A stretch of 48,144 nt of DNA, taken from NCBI GenBank assembly GCA_012522935.1, contig JAAYJN010000053.1:1-48144 (forward strand), given 5' to 3'. Positions 7,880 through 16,100 of this stretch are shown here, in pieces. The notes under the pieces were generated by a model. The model did not search any database. It saw nothing but the letters and a program-made list of their open reading frames with translations, and was not told the DNA's origin. The translations under genes and the position numbers were made by a program. The stretch comes from Candidatus Cloacimonadota bacterium (GTDB taxonomy: Bacteria > Cloacimonadota > Cloacimonadia > Cloacimonadales > Cloacimonadaceae). Position 1 is the stretch's first letter; each line of letters opens with the position of its first letter.

Positions 7880-9130
7880 TTAGAAGCTGTTTTCCTCGAT
7901 ATGAATAGCCAGTTTGGACAGGGAATACACGTAGGATCCCAGTTCGTTATCATACCAGCCAAAGATCTTGGCATGCGTCACGGGCATTTCCACCTTTTTA
8001 TCTGCAGGCAAGCCCTGTGCAGCCAGATACTTCTCTGGAATGGCGATCAGCCCCGTACGGGTGTGGGTTTCATGGGCTTCAATGGTCACAGACGCCATGC
8101 TGCCAATCATATCCGCACTCACGTTTTGCCTTTCGCTGAATATCAACAGGTCTTTTTGCGGTCCATTTGCCGCCTGCTGATAGAGGTCGTTGATCAGCTT
8201 GCGGGTCACCACGGGCTCTCCCAGGGCGTCCAATTCCGTATGGAAGGTAACGTTGAGGTTGATCAGGGAGACCGTATTGGTGGGTATGCGCACGCTATCC
8301 GCCATAAAGCCGATATCTTTCACCTGGGGCATCACCAGCTCCAATGCCTTGGCAGCTCCGGTGGTGGAAAGGATGATATTATTGAACACACTGCGGCTTT
8401 TGCGCAGGTCTGAGGCACCCGCCTTGGGAACGTTATCCAGGATGGATTGTGTGTTTGTGGAGGCATGGATGGTGCTCATGGATGCGGTCATGATCCTGGA
8501 GGTGGCGGCATTATCCAACAGGGGTTTGATCATGTGTGCCAAACCGGTTGTGGTGCAGGAGGCTGCGGAAATGATGTGGTGCTGCCGTGCATCATATTCC
8601 AGATGATTGATGCCATAAATCATGGTTTTGCTGTCTTCCGGTGCGGCTGAACCGCTCTTGATCTTGAAAGGTGCGCTGCATAGTACCTTGAGTGCTCCGG
8701 CATCCAGGTGACCGCGTACGCAGGGCTTGCCAGAATCCGAAGTCAGGGATGGATCCAAAAATTGCCCTGTGCAATCCACCACCAGCTTCACGCCTTCATT
8801 CAACCAATTGATATCCTTGGGGTTACGCGCTTCCCTTAGCACTTTTACGGGGATGCCATCGATTTCCAAGAGTGGCTTTGAGGGATCGATGATTTTGATG
8901 GGAACCTTGGGGCCAACCATCCCGTTCATAAAGCGGTGAATGGAGCCATAACTGCTATCCGTCTCAATCACTTGGATCAGGTCATCCAAGTTTTTGCCGA
9001 TCTCGCGGCCACAATTGACCACGATGCCATCAAAGTGTTTGAGGTGGATCTGATTCCAAAGAAGTAACTTCCCGATTCTGCCCAGGCTATTGATGCCCAA
9101 CAGTTTTTTGCTTCTGAGGCTGAGGTCCAT
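7880..9130 (-). CDS. gap: Divergent glyceraldehyde-3-phosphate dehydrogenase
   Basis: At 416 residues this is about 80 longer than standard GAPDH. The fold markers are present: GINSLGRIGKLLLW (12-25) for the nucleotide-binding start, SAASCTTTG with the catalytic Cys192, HASTNTQSILD with His222, STTGAAKALELV, DSVRIPTNTVS and WYDNELGSYVYSL near the end. Deviations are SCTTT where SCTTN is usual, WYDNELG where WYDNEWG is usual, and VVNCGREIG where many NAD enzymes have Asp after the second strand. Family role: phosphorylating oxidation of glyceraldehyde 3-phosphate. The start has GGAGAG 5 bases upstream. It follows the dikinase-like gene after 27 bases, so the two probably share a transcript. 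A paralogue with altered cofactor or substrate use is possible. Confidence 0.88.
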   Translation of the reverse strand: MDLSLRSKKLLGINSLGRIGKLLLWNQIHLKHFDGIVVNCGREIGKNLDDLIQVIETDSSYGSIHRFMNGMVGPKVPIKIIDPSKPLLEIDGIPVKVLREARNPKDINWLNEGVKLVVDCTGQFLDPSLTSDSGKPCVRGHLDAGALKVLCSAPFKIKSGSAAPEDSKTMIYGINHLEYDARQHHIISAASCTTTGLAHMIKPLLDNAATSRIMTASMSTIHASTNTQSILDNVPKAGASDLRKSRSVFNNIILSTTGAAKALELVMPQVKDIGFMADSVRIPTNTVSLINLNVTFHTELDALGEPVVTRKLINDLYQQAANGPQKDLLIFSERQNVSADMIGSMASVTIEAHETHTRTGLIAIPEKYLAAQGLPADKKVEMPVTHAKIFGWYDNELGSYVYSLSKLAIHIEENSF

Positions 9131-9157
9131 TTTTCTCTCCTTTGTCTTTTTTATTTA

Positions 9158-12100
9158 TTAGTAAATTTCATGCATGGTTTTCAGAGGCAAATGCCCCTCA
9201 TAAATGGCTCCCGTAGAGGCGTCTATAGTGATGGAATCGCCTGCACTCAGCTGGATATCACCGATGCGGCAGCGGGAATTGATCTCATCCACCACGAGGT
9301 CCCAGCAATTCACGATCCCAATCAATCCCAACCGGGTGGCTGTCACCGCAGCGTGGGAGGTCACTCCGCCCCTGGAGGTTAGCAGCCCTTGGCATTCAAA
9401 GAGCAATACCATATCATCGGGCACTGTATCCGGCCGCACCAAGATGAGCGGATGCCCACGGCCCTTGTATTCATCTATGTCTTCGATATTGATCACGATC
9501 AGCCCATGTAGTGCCCCTTTGCCAATGCCGATGCCACTACCCAGGCGGGGGGTATCCAAAGCACTCTCTGCCAATACCATATAGTCTGGCATCTTACTGA
9601 TGATCTGATTGCGCGTCTGCAAGAGGAATACCTGATCTTCCGCCGGACCTTCAAAGGTGAATTCTATCTCCTGATGCGGGAAATTGCGGTCTCGGATCAG
9701 CTGATTTGCCAAGCGCAACAGCCTGTTGTACACACCGGGGAAACGCTCTTCCAAAGAGAGGTCCACGCTGCGTTCCTGATGCAACGCCTGTGCCCTGGAA
9801 ATGGGCAGGGTGTGCACCAATCCTGCCACCACGTCTTCCCCCTGGCTGCAGATGGTGTAGTCTCCATTCAGGCAAATGCCTGCCCCCTCATGCCATTGCG
9901 CATGGGTGAAAAGCACGCCGGAACCGGAATCAAGCGAGATATTGCCCATCACCATCTTTTGGATGATCACCGCCGTGCCCCATTCATCGGAGATCTGCAA
10001 TTTGCGGCGATAAGCCTTTGCCAGATCGGCATTCCAGCTATCCAAAACGTGTGAGATTGCCCGATAAAGCTGGCGGAAGGGATCTTGCTCCAGCTCGATG
10101 CCATAGATCGCCAATACTTCCTTATAATCCTGCGTCATCTGCTGCATCACATCCGGGGAAAACTGCGTCTTCAGCTCCACCTGATACTTTTGTTTATAGC
10201 GCAGCATCACCTCGTCAAAGATATCTCTGGGAATGCCATACGCCATGCCCCAGCTTTGGATGAGGCGGCGATATGAATCCCACGCCGTCCAGCTATAATT
10301 GCGCTGCTGGGAAAGCAACAGGGTCACCTCATCGTTGAGCCCGATATTGAGGAAGGTATCCATCGCCCCGGGCAGGCTCATGGGCGCACCGGAGCGCACC
10401 GAGAGGAGCAGCGGTTTGGAGGGATCTCCCAAAAAGTGCCGCGTATGCCTCTCCATCCTGCCCAGATGGGTGCGCAAAAGCTCGTCAAACTCTTCTGATA
10501 TATCAGGATGCGTATTGATTACATGGCGATTGCGGAAAAGCTCTGTGGTAATCACAAAGCCCGGAGGGATGGGGTATTCAAAATGCCACAACCGTTTCAG
10601 GAAAAACGCCTTGGAGCCCAAAGCCACCTGATTGTCCAGATGTGTATGGCTGCTATGCAGATGCACAAATAGTTTATCCGGGTCATAGGACATCAATTTG
10701 GCGATATCCTGAGGCTTAAACAGCCGCTTCATCCCCGCCAAAGTCTCGATCAGATTGCTGATAAATACATCCAGTCCCTGCACCAAAAACGAACCCATCA
10801 ACAGCTTACGATAGATGCCTTCCGCCTCTATCTCAGAGGAAAGGCCACAGCTTTCATCAGCACAGCGCCGCTTCAGCTCTGGATCATAAAACCTGAAGTA
10901 GTATTCATTTACAATCTCATTCACGCTGTCTTTCAACAGACGGAAGATATCCATGTATTGCTCCAGACTGGCGTTCATGATATTGGTCACCGAATCCAGC
11001 ATCTCCACCGTGGAGCTATAGGCAAAATTGGTGAGCATCTCCTGGCTCATCGCATAATCGTAAAGCTCCAATATCTTCACGATACGGCGCAAATTCCTAC
11101 CGTTTATATAGCTGAGGTTTATCTGTTTGATGCTGTGCTCAAAGAGGCGGCGCACCACGTTTTCTATCCTGAATACCATGCCCATCGCTTCCAGCTTGGG
11201 CTCACGGTAGCTGCCATACATGGAGGGGATGCCCGCAGCGATGTGGCGCTTATAGAATATATTGTCCCACCCCGTGCTGGGCATGGGGTTGAGGATGATG
11301 CTATTTAATTTGCCGATATAACTGAGCAATTGGCGGATGGAGCTCTCATAATCCTTTCTCACCAGGCTGGTGCGCAAACGGTTTTGCTCCTTGGAATCAA
11401 AGAACTTGTAGCGCGCCAAAAACTTTACGATATCATAGGGGTCCAGCTCGTATTTATCTTTCAGCAGCAGATGGATATTACACAGCAGGCGCAGGCGTTT
11501 CAGATAAAAGCTCCCCTCTTCCTTGCCGTCAAAGGTGCGCTCCAGATTTTGCCAGGATAGCGCCAAGAGCTGGCTGGCACTCAGGTTTTTCTCTGCCAAA
11601 AACGCATTAACCGCCCTGTTTTGCTTGTGTTGCAGATCGTCTTTTTGCTCCAAATACTGGTGCACGTCCTCTGGAATCATATTATCCAGCTTGCCAATAT
11701 CCAGATCAGTCCAATAATCCAAGATGGAGGCACACAGCTTGATATGGGTGTTGTTGCTCTCCGTATGCACCTGTTTGCGCAAGAAATGGATGAGCCTGTC
11801 ATGGCGCTGGGAGAGCTCATCCACCTCCGTGCTCAAATCCCGGATTTCGCCTTCCGCCCCGATCTCGCTAAAGAAGACGGGGATCTGCCGCAGGAGGTGT
11901 CTCAATTGGATAAACACGCCCCTGATATCGGCGTTGAGCAGGTTGGAAACGTCCTTTTGAAAGAGGTCTTCATCAGAGATAAAGATGCCGCTCTTGGTCA
12001 CATTGATCACCAGATACGCCAGCAGGTCTTTGCCCAGATTGGGGTCCAGCTTGATCAGCTCCATCAGCATCCGGATGTGTTTGATATGGTTTTTATCCGT

Positions 12101-13183
12101 ATCCAATTGCCAATCTTCGCGGATGCGCACCTCGCCCGGCGGAGTGAATTTCAGCTGGGTGAGCCTTTGCATAAAGTGTTTGCTATGCTCTGCATTGCCA
12201 GCATTGATCACCGTCTTGCCTATGGAAAGCAGGCAATCCAACACGATGGAAAGGTGGCTGTCGTGAAAGCTCTCCAAAGCGGTAAACACAGAATCGATGA
12301 TATCCGGTATCTCCTCTGTCGGCATATCTTTATACAGGTTTATCATCTCGCGGTTGAGGTCCCAGAGCAGGTGATCCCGCAGGTCTTCCATCCCCTGCAG
12401 CTTCAGGAGGGCAAAGATATAATCCAAGCGCCCCAGATTGTCCTCTATCTGGCACACGCTTTCCCGCAGTCTATTGGCGGTATCGCTAAAGGAGGGCAGC
12501 TGGGTAAAATCCTTGATGCTCTGTAAGCCCTTAATAGTCTCTTGCAAGCCTTCCCAATAGGATGCCAGGGGGAATCCATCCTCCCCCAAGAGGGGCAGAT
12601 GCGTGCTTTGCTGTTGCCACAACAGAAAGCCTTCCTCAAATAGCTGCCTCAAAAACGCCCGTGCCCGGTTTTGCAATTCATCCGTGGCGGGTAGCTTCAA
12701 AAAGCTCTTGCGCACGTGACCATTGAGCCGGATATAAAGGTGCGGATAGCTCTTGGCATCCTCTTCCAAGTGGTGCAGAATATCCAAAAGCAGCTGATGA
12801 TCAGCCTCTGCAAAGCCACACATGGTAGCCATAAATTCAAGCACTTCGCCGATCATCCTCAGATGCAGGGATGGTTCGCTGGCTTTTTCCCACACTTTTT
12901 GATAAGAACCAAAGAGCACACGCTGTGCCCTGGCGGTTTCTTCCAGTTGCATAAAGACCCACATATCGCCCAAAATCCCCTTGCGCATGAGCCCCATCGC
13001 CAATTCGGGGTTCATAAAGGGGTGATATATTTCCTCAAGAAGCTCTTTGCAACGTTGATGAATGCCAAAATGAGAAGCACAGCTATCCAAGAGCCATAAG
13101 GCTTCATTATCCAGTTCTATACGGGCTTGCTTTGTCACTGCCAAATTGGCAGTTAGGGCTTTGGAATCTAAGGGTTGCACCAT
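9158..13183 (-). CDS. Dikinase-like protein: long helical N-terminus, PEP-synthase/PPDK ATP-grasp domain and phosphohistidine domain
   Basis: The protein has 1341 residues. The C-terminal ~500 resemble pyruvate phosphate dikinase and PEP synthase: LGSKAFFLKRL and IPPGFVITTELF, then LSVRSGAPMSLPGAMDTFLN and DSGSGVLFTH of the nucleotide-binding domain, and GGVTSHAAVTATRLG with the swivelling His at residue 1277. The protein ends 64 residues after that His, so the PEP/pyruvate TIM barrel of classical enzymes is missing. The first ~800 residues are mostly helical, with many Leu/Lys/Glu-rich segments, and I recognise no family there. It could phosphorylate another substrate, as water dikinases and rifampicin phosphotransferase do, or act with a separate barrel protein. 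The GAPDH gene follows after 27 bases. Confidence 0.85.
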   Translation of the reverse strand: MVQPLDSKALTANLAVTKQARIELDNEALWLLDSCASHFGIHQRCKELLEEIYHPFMNPELAMGLMRKGILGDMWVFMQLEETARAQRVLFGSYQKVWEKASEPSLHLRMIGEVLEFMATMCGFAEADHQLLLDILHHLEEDAKSYPHLYIRLNGHVRKSFLKLPATDELQNRARAFLRQLFEEGFLLWQQQSTHLPLLGEDGFPLASYWEGLQETIKGLQSIKDFTQLPSFSDTANRLRESVCQIEDNLGRLDYIFALLKLQGMEDLRDHLLWDLNREMINLYKDMPTEEIPDIIDSVFTALESFHDSHLSIVLDCLLSIGKTVINAGNAEHSKHFMQRLTQLKFTPPGEVRIREDWQLDTDKNHIKHIRMLMELIKLDPNLGKDLLAYLVINVTKSGIFISDEDLFQKDVSNLLNADIRGVFIQLRHLLRQIPVFFSEIGAEGEIRDLSTEVDELSQRHDRLIHFLRKQVHTESNNTHIKLCASILDYWTDLDIGKLDNMIPEDVHQYLEQKDDLQHKQNRAVNAFLAEKNLSASQLLALSWQNLERTFDGKEEGSFYLKRLRLLCNIHLLLKDKYELDPYDIVKFLARYKFFDSKEQNRLRTSLVRKDYESSIRQLLSYIGKLNSIILNPMPSTGWDNIFYKRHIAAGIPSMYGSYREPKLEAMGMVFRIENVVRRLFEHSIKQINLSYINGRNLRRIVKILELYDYAMSQEMLTNFAYSSTVEMLDSVTNIMNASLEQYMDIFRLLKDSVNEIVNEYYFRFYDPELKRRCADESCGLSSEIEAEGIYRKLLMGSFLVQGLDVFISNLIETLAGMKRLFKPQDIAKLMSYDPDKLFVHLHSSHTHLDNQVALGSKAFFLKRLWHFEYPIPPGFVITTELFRNRHVINTHPDISEEFDELLRTHLGRMERHTRHFLGDPSKPLLLSVRSGAPMSLPGAMDTFLNIGLNDEVTLLLSQQRNYSWTAWDSYRRLIQSWGMAYGIPRDIFDEVMLRYKQKYQVELKTQFSPDVMQQMTQDYKEVLAIYGIELEQDPFRQLYRAISHVLDSWNADLAKAYRRKLQISDEWGTAVIIQKMVMGNISLDSGSGVLFTHAQWHEGAGICLNGDYTICSQGEDVVAGLVHTLPISRAQALHQERSVDLSLEERFPGVYNRLLRLANQLIRDRNFPHQEIEFTFEGPAEDQVFLLQTRNQIISKMPDYMVLAESALDTPRLGSGIGIGKGALHGLIVINIEDIDEYKGRGHPLILVRPDTVPDDMVLLFECQGLLTSRGGVTSHAAVTATRLGLIGIVNCWDLVVDEINSRCRIGDIQLSAGDSITIDASTGAIYEGHLPLKTMHEIY

Positions 13184-13226
13184 TATCCTCTATTGCATTA
13201 TGTTCAGACATTTACACAGCATCACC

Positions 13227-13255
13227 TTTTTATTTATGATGCCATTTTCTGTCAA
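13227..13255 (-). promoter_or_regulatory. Putative sigma-70 promoter of the dikinase/GAPDH unit
   Basis: On the minus strand a perfect TTGACA (13250-13255) is followed, after 17 bases, by TAAAAA (13227-13232). The start codon at 13183 would follow a leader of roughly 37 bases. Seen by motif only. Confidence 0.45.
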
Positions 13256-13287
13256 GAGGCAAATTGGCTGGATTGAGCATATTTTGC

Positions 13288-13316
13288 TTGACAAAAACCT
13301 GCGGTGGACATTGGAT
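13288..13316 (+). promoter_or_regulatory. Possible promoter of the beta-helix gene
   Basis: A perfect TTGACA at 13288-13293 lies about 100 bases before the start at 13386. The -10 is weak (TTGGAT at 17-base spacing or GGATAT slightly further on), so only the -35 element is convincing. Confidence 0.35.
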
Positions 13317-13385
13317 ATGAATCAGCATGGGCTGGCAGCCCGAGGGTTTCCGCCATGCGCCAGAAGCATTTTAAGGAGAGAAGCC

Positions 13386-14294
13386 ATGCGCAGAGCAATT
13401 TTGTGTTGTATAGCTTTGGTGGCGGTGCTGGCAGCAGTTGTCCCTCTGGCTGCAGCAAAGCCGAGCGAAATGAAAGTAGTAAACGTTACAAACGAACGGG
13501 AATTTCTGAAATCCATCGGCTCAAACACGGTGATCAACCTGGAAGGTTTGGACGGCGGCTATTTGGTGTTTTCAGGAAAACAGACGCTGGGGATGCCTAA
13601 AAATGCACGCTGGGAAGAAGTTTTCGACGGATATCAACTGGTGATCAGCAATGTGAACAACCTCACCATCACCGGCAGAGCCGTGAGTTTGAGCGTGATT
13701 ATGGCAGAACCGCGCTATGCCAACGTGATAAAATTTGAAAACTGCAAAGACATCCGCCTGGAAAACCTGAGCCTGGGACACACCGATGGCGGCTATTGCA
13801 CTGGCGGGGTGGTGGAACTGGATCACTGCCAAGACTTTTCCATCTGGAATTGCGAGCTGTGGGGCTGTGGCATCGAAGGCATCACCGCCTGGGATAGCAG
13901 CGGTTTGACGTGTGAGCTAAGCTCCATAACAGATTGCACTTATAATGCCATGACGATGGTGAGGGTAAGCGATGTGAACTTTGTAAACTGCGTGATTAGA
14001 AACAATATTGAATTTAACACCCTGAACTTCAGCGACTGCAAGGATGTAACCTTCACTGACTGCGCCATTTTCGATAACGCCGCCTTCGGGCAGTGGGACA
14101 CCAGCTATCTCATCCACTCGAATAATTCAAGAATCAAGTTCCAGGGATGCGCCATCTTTAAAAACAACGTGCATGAAGTGACTAACAACCCCAGAATGGT
14201 GAGCTTTGAAAACTGCGCCATTTTCCAAAACGAACACATGAGCTGGGAAGGCGATGAATTTGATGAGCCGATGGATTGGGATTATGATTGGTGA
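13386..14294 (+). CDS. Exported right-handed beta-helix (pectate-lyase-like fold) protein
   Basis: This 302-residue protein has a signal peptide ending in PLAAAKPSE (after MRRAILCCIALVAVLAAVV). GGAG lies 7 bases upstream of the ATG, so I place the start here although the frame is open further upstream. From about residue 90 short coils repeat in the form xIxFxxCxI(F/x)xN: FENCKDIRLENLSL, VNFVNCVIRNN, VTFTDCAIFDN, IKFQGCAIFKN and VSFENCAIFQN. This is typical of parallel beta-helices with stacked Asn and Cys. No catalytic lyase residues can be assigned. The very acidic C-terminus ends in Asp/Trp-rich residues. It stands alone between the dikinase unit (divergent) and the recJ operon (convergent). 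A surface or periplasmic sugar-binding role is only a guess. Confidence 0.8.
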   Translation: MRRAILCCIALVAVLAAVVPLAAAKPSEMKVVNVTNEREFLKSIGSNTVINLEGLDGGYLVFSGKQTLGMPKNARWEEVFDGYQLVISNVNNLTITGRAVSLSVIMAEPRYANVIKFENCKDIRLENLSLGHTDGGYCTGGVVELDHCQDFSIWNCELWGCGIEGITAWDSSGLTCELSSITDCTYNAMTMVRVSDVNFVNCVIRNNIEFNTLNFSDCKDVTFTDCAIFDNAAFGQWDTSYLIHSNNSRIKFQGCAIFKNNVHEVTNNPRMVSFENCAIFQNEHMSWEGDEFDEPMDWDYDW

Positions 14295-14454
14295 ACATCC
14301 AATAAACACAGTGTTTTAAGCGAGCGGGGATGGATGATTTTCGCCCCCCTTTTTGGTTTTGTCTTGATGGCAAGGAAGTCAGGCTGGGCGGCACTGAGCA
14401 AAAGAGGGCTTTTTTTGGGGCTGGAAAGCTAATGCATTACTAAAAGTTAAAGGG

Positions 14455-14536
14455 TTCTTGCCTGTTAACCACCCTTGTCTCTCCTTTGTCTCGACAAGGG
14501 TGAGACAAGGGTGGTCCAAGGGAGGCTAATGGGCAA
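14455..14536 (-). repeat. 82-bp palindromic repeat, copy 1
   Basis: The arms 14469-14481 and 14502-14514 form a perfect 13-bp inverted repeat. Five phased hexamers lie at 14472, 14483, 14495, 14506 and 14517: two in CCCTTG orientation (the second is CCTTTG), then three as CAAGGG. Spacing is 11, 12, 11, 11. The minus strand gives the same polarity as copies 3 and 4, with its TTGCCC end at 14536. Over the first ~80 bases it aligns closely with copy 4. It sits between the convergent beta-helix and amidohydrolase genes. Confidence 0.9.
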
Positions 14537-14553
14537 AATGAATGAAGAATAAA

Positions 14554-14615
14554 GAATAATGAATGATTGCGGTGAAATATGAAAGACGAGGGTAACCATT
14601 CGTCATTCATTATTC
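14554..14615. repeat. 13-bp inverted repeat pair
   Basis: GAATAATGAATGA at 14554-14566 is perfectly inverted at 14603-14615, with a 36-base spacer. A related AATGAATGAAGAATAAAG run precedes the left arm. The spacer contains GGTGAAATATGA, which also occurs beside repeat copy 2. Confidence 0.8.
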
Positions 14616-14637
14616 ATCGCGAGCGGTAGCGAGCCAA

Positions 14638-14664
14638 AATTCGTGTAATTCGTGTAATTCGTGG
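14638..14664. repeat. Triple tandem 9-bp repeat AATTCGTGT
   Basis: Three head-to-tail copies of AATTCGTGT (the last ends in GG) run from 14638 to 14664 and end exactly at the stop codon of the amidohydrolase gene. Function unknown. Confidence 0.85.
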
Positions 14665-15450
14665 TTAAAAAAACGGCAAGCGAAGCAAGCCAAGCCAGCC
14701 CATCGCTTCCTGATGAAAGAGACCCTTCAAACTATCCCACGCATGCCGGTTCAGCCCCGAGGTCCATTCATCCATAAAGATTTTCTTAAATTCCACCGCC
14801 ACAGCAATCAGCCTATCCCCATATTTGGCATTCAGATAGCGGCTCATGTAACCTCCGGGGAATTTGACGTCGGCACGGCAATCCAACTGGATATTCTGCC
14901 AATCTTTGCCATCCAACCTGAGGCGCAGGGCTTCCACATCGTCATAATACTTACGGTGCAAATTGCTGCGTCCCAGGATGATATCCGGATTCTTTTCCTG
15001 CGGATCCGGCTGCGCATCAGCTCCACCCCGGCGGTGGTTGTAGCTATGCAAATCCAGCACCACGATAAAGGGATGCCGCTCCAAAAGGCGCTCAATCACG
15101 TTGTCCAGATGGATATACCATTGGTCGTATTCTTCATAAAGGGAGCTGATGATGCGCTGTGGCAGCTGGTCGCGCTGGAGTGGCAATCCCCAGCAATCAT
15201 CAGGTTTCAGATACAGGGCTCTTTCCCGGCTGCGGTTGAGGTCTATTTCAAAGCGGCTGCTCTGGAGGGTGATATGGTTGGGAAACAGCTCTGCCGCTTC
15301 ATTGGTATAGGGATCCTCCTCCCTCAGCCGGTCTTGCTCGCTAATGCCGCAATGCTCTGACAGTTCGTCACTTAGTTTGTGTCCAGAGTGAATTGCCGTT
15401 GCCAAGAGCGGCAGGCTTTCGTCTAACAAAACAAAGCGGCTTTCGATCAT
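14665..15450 (-). CDS. N-formylglutamate amidohydrolase family protein
   Basis: A 261-residue member of the N-formylglutamate amidohydrolase family. Visible markers are HSGHKLSDEL near residues 20-30, the EDPYT segment, SRFEIDLNRSRERA, VVLDLHSYNHRRGG and FPGGYMSRYLNAKYG, which hold the His, Arg and Glu residues typical of this zinc hydrolase family. The classical reaction is hydrolysis of N-formyl-L-glutamate in histidine breakdown; no hut genes are nearby, so a different acyl amide is possible. I start at ATG 15450, where ATGA overlaps the previous stop; a TTG three codons upstream sits directly against AGGG and is less likely. It is the last gene of the recJ operon. Confidence 0.85.
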   Translation of the reverse strand: MIESRFVLLDESLPLLATAIHSGHKLSDELSEHCGISEQDRLREEDPYTNEAAELFPNHITLQSSRFEIDLNRSRERALYLKPDDCWGLPLQRDQLPQRIISSLYEEYDQWYIHLDNVIERLLERHPFIVVLDLHSYNHRRGGADAQPDPQEKNPDIILGRSNLHRKYYDDVEALRLRLDGKDWQNIQLDCRADVKFPGGYMSRYLNAKYGDRLIAVAVEFKKIFMDEWTSGLNRHAWDSLKGLFHQEAMGWLGLLRLPFF

Positions 15451-16100
15451 ATTTGCCAACCCTGCACTTTGATGATGAGCTGATCAAGCATCTCCACATA
15501 GCGGCTAAAATCGTTGATGCCGGCGATGGGAGTGGAAAACAGCGAAAGCTCACAGCCGCAGATGCTTTCCCCCTTTTGGATGGCCTCTGTCAGGGTATGG
15601 GGCACGCTCTTCTGGCTGAGGGCAAAGAAGCCCTTCAACACTGGGTAGAGCGAGGTTCGTGATTCGCCAATAATGCTTTTGAGGAGTTTCAGGCGGAAGG
15701 GGTTGGTGAGGCCTGCCTGCCGGGTGAGCAGCCATTTGCTGCGCAATTCACGCTCCATTTGCAGGCGCAAATCTGACTTTTCAAATTGCAATCCAGCCAA
15801 AATGTCTGTATTTTCCAAGAGGTTGCGATACTGGGTCTGCATATCCAAAAACTCCAGCGGATAGGCATCCAGGGAGTTTTCCACAAACCTGCGGGTGATG
15901 ATCAAGGGCTGGGACAGGCGGTGTTTGCGGATGTATTGCATCAAGGGTTGCAACGCTTCAAAGAAGGCAGGTGGATCGTCTTCCAGGATGATCACACAGC
16001 GCTCCAGTTCGTTGTAACCCCGATGAATAGCCATTTGTAGCAGCACATCTTCCAGACCCTTGAGGGTATTGAGCAAGCCTTTGTATTTATCGTTTTTCAT
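15447..16100 (-). CDS. Uncharacterised protein, possibly nucleotidyltransferase-related
   Basis: This is a 217-residue, apparently cytoplasmic protein. The first ~85 residues alternate strands and helices ([38 protein letters not shown]). The centre, [29 protein letters not shown], resembles the helical region of a family of nucleotidyltransferase-like proteins that carry a similar (P)xEFLDM...LR.Q.E.ELR pattern. No GSxxRGD active-site motif is visible, so catalysis is doubtful. It overlaps the end of glyQ by 14 bp and starts after a strong GGAAGG site. It sits where glyS is usually found but does not look like GlyS. Function unknown. Confidence 0.72.
   Translation of the reverse strand: MKNDKYKGLLNTLKGLEDVLLQMAIHRGYNELERCVIILEDDPPAFFEALQPLMQYIRKHRLSQPLIITRRFVENSLDAYPLEFLDMQTQYRNLLENTDILAGLQFEKSDLRLQMERELRSKWLLTRQAGLTNPFRLKLLKSIIGESRTSLYPVLKGFFALSQKSVPHTLTEAIQKGESICGCELSLFSTPIAGINDFSRYVEMLDQLIIKVQGWQI

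Larger units (their letters stand above)
14295..14664. other. 370-bp gene-free stretch holding a mosaic of repeats
   Basis: No convincing gene lies here. The first ~100 bases hold a weak GC-rich inverted patch before a T-rich run (about 14331-14355), a poor terminator candidate. The rest is built of the 82-bp palindromic repeat (copy 1), a 13-bp inverted repeat pair, the direct repeat GCGAGC..GCGAGC (about 14619-14632) and a 9-bp triple tandem repeat that abuts the stop of the next gene. Confidence 0.7.

Noticed and set aside
13146-13385. N-terminal extension of the beta-helix protein from an upstream start
   Set aside because: The signal peptide and ribosome-binding site fit the ATG at 13386, and the upstream part overlaps the divergent promoter region.
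14303-14355. Possible terminator after the beta-helix gene
   Set aside because: The only pairings are a very short AAACAC/GTGTTT dyad and a loose GGGG/CCCC patch with a 16-base loop.
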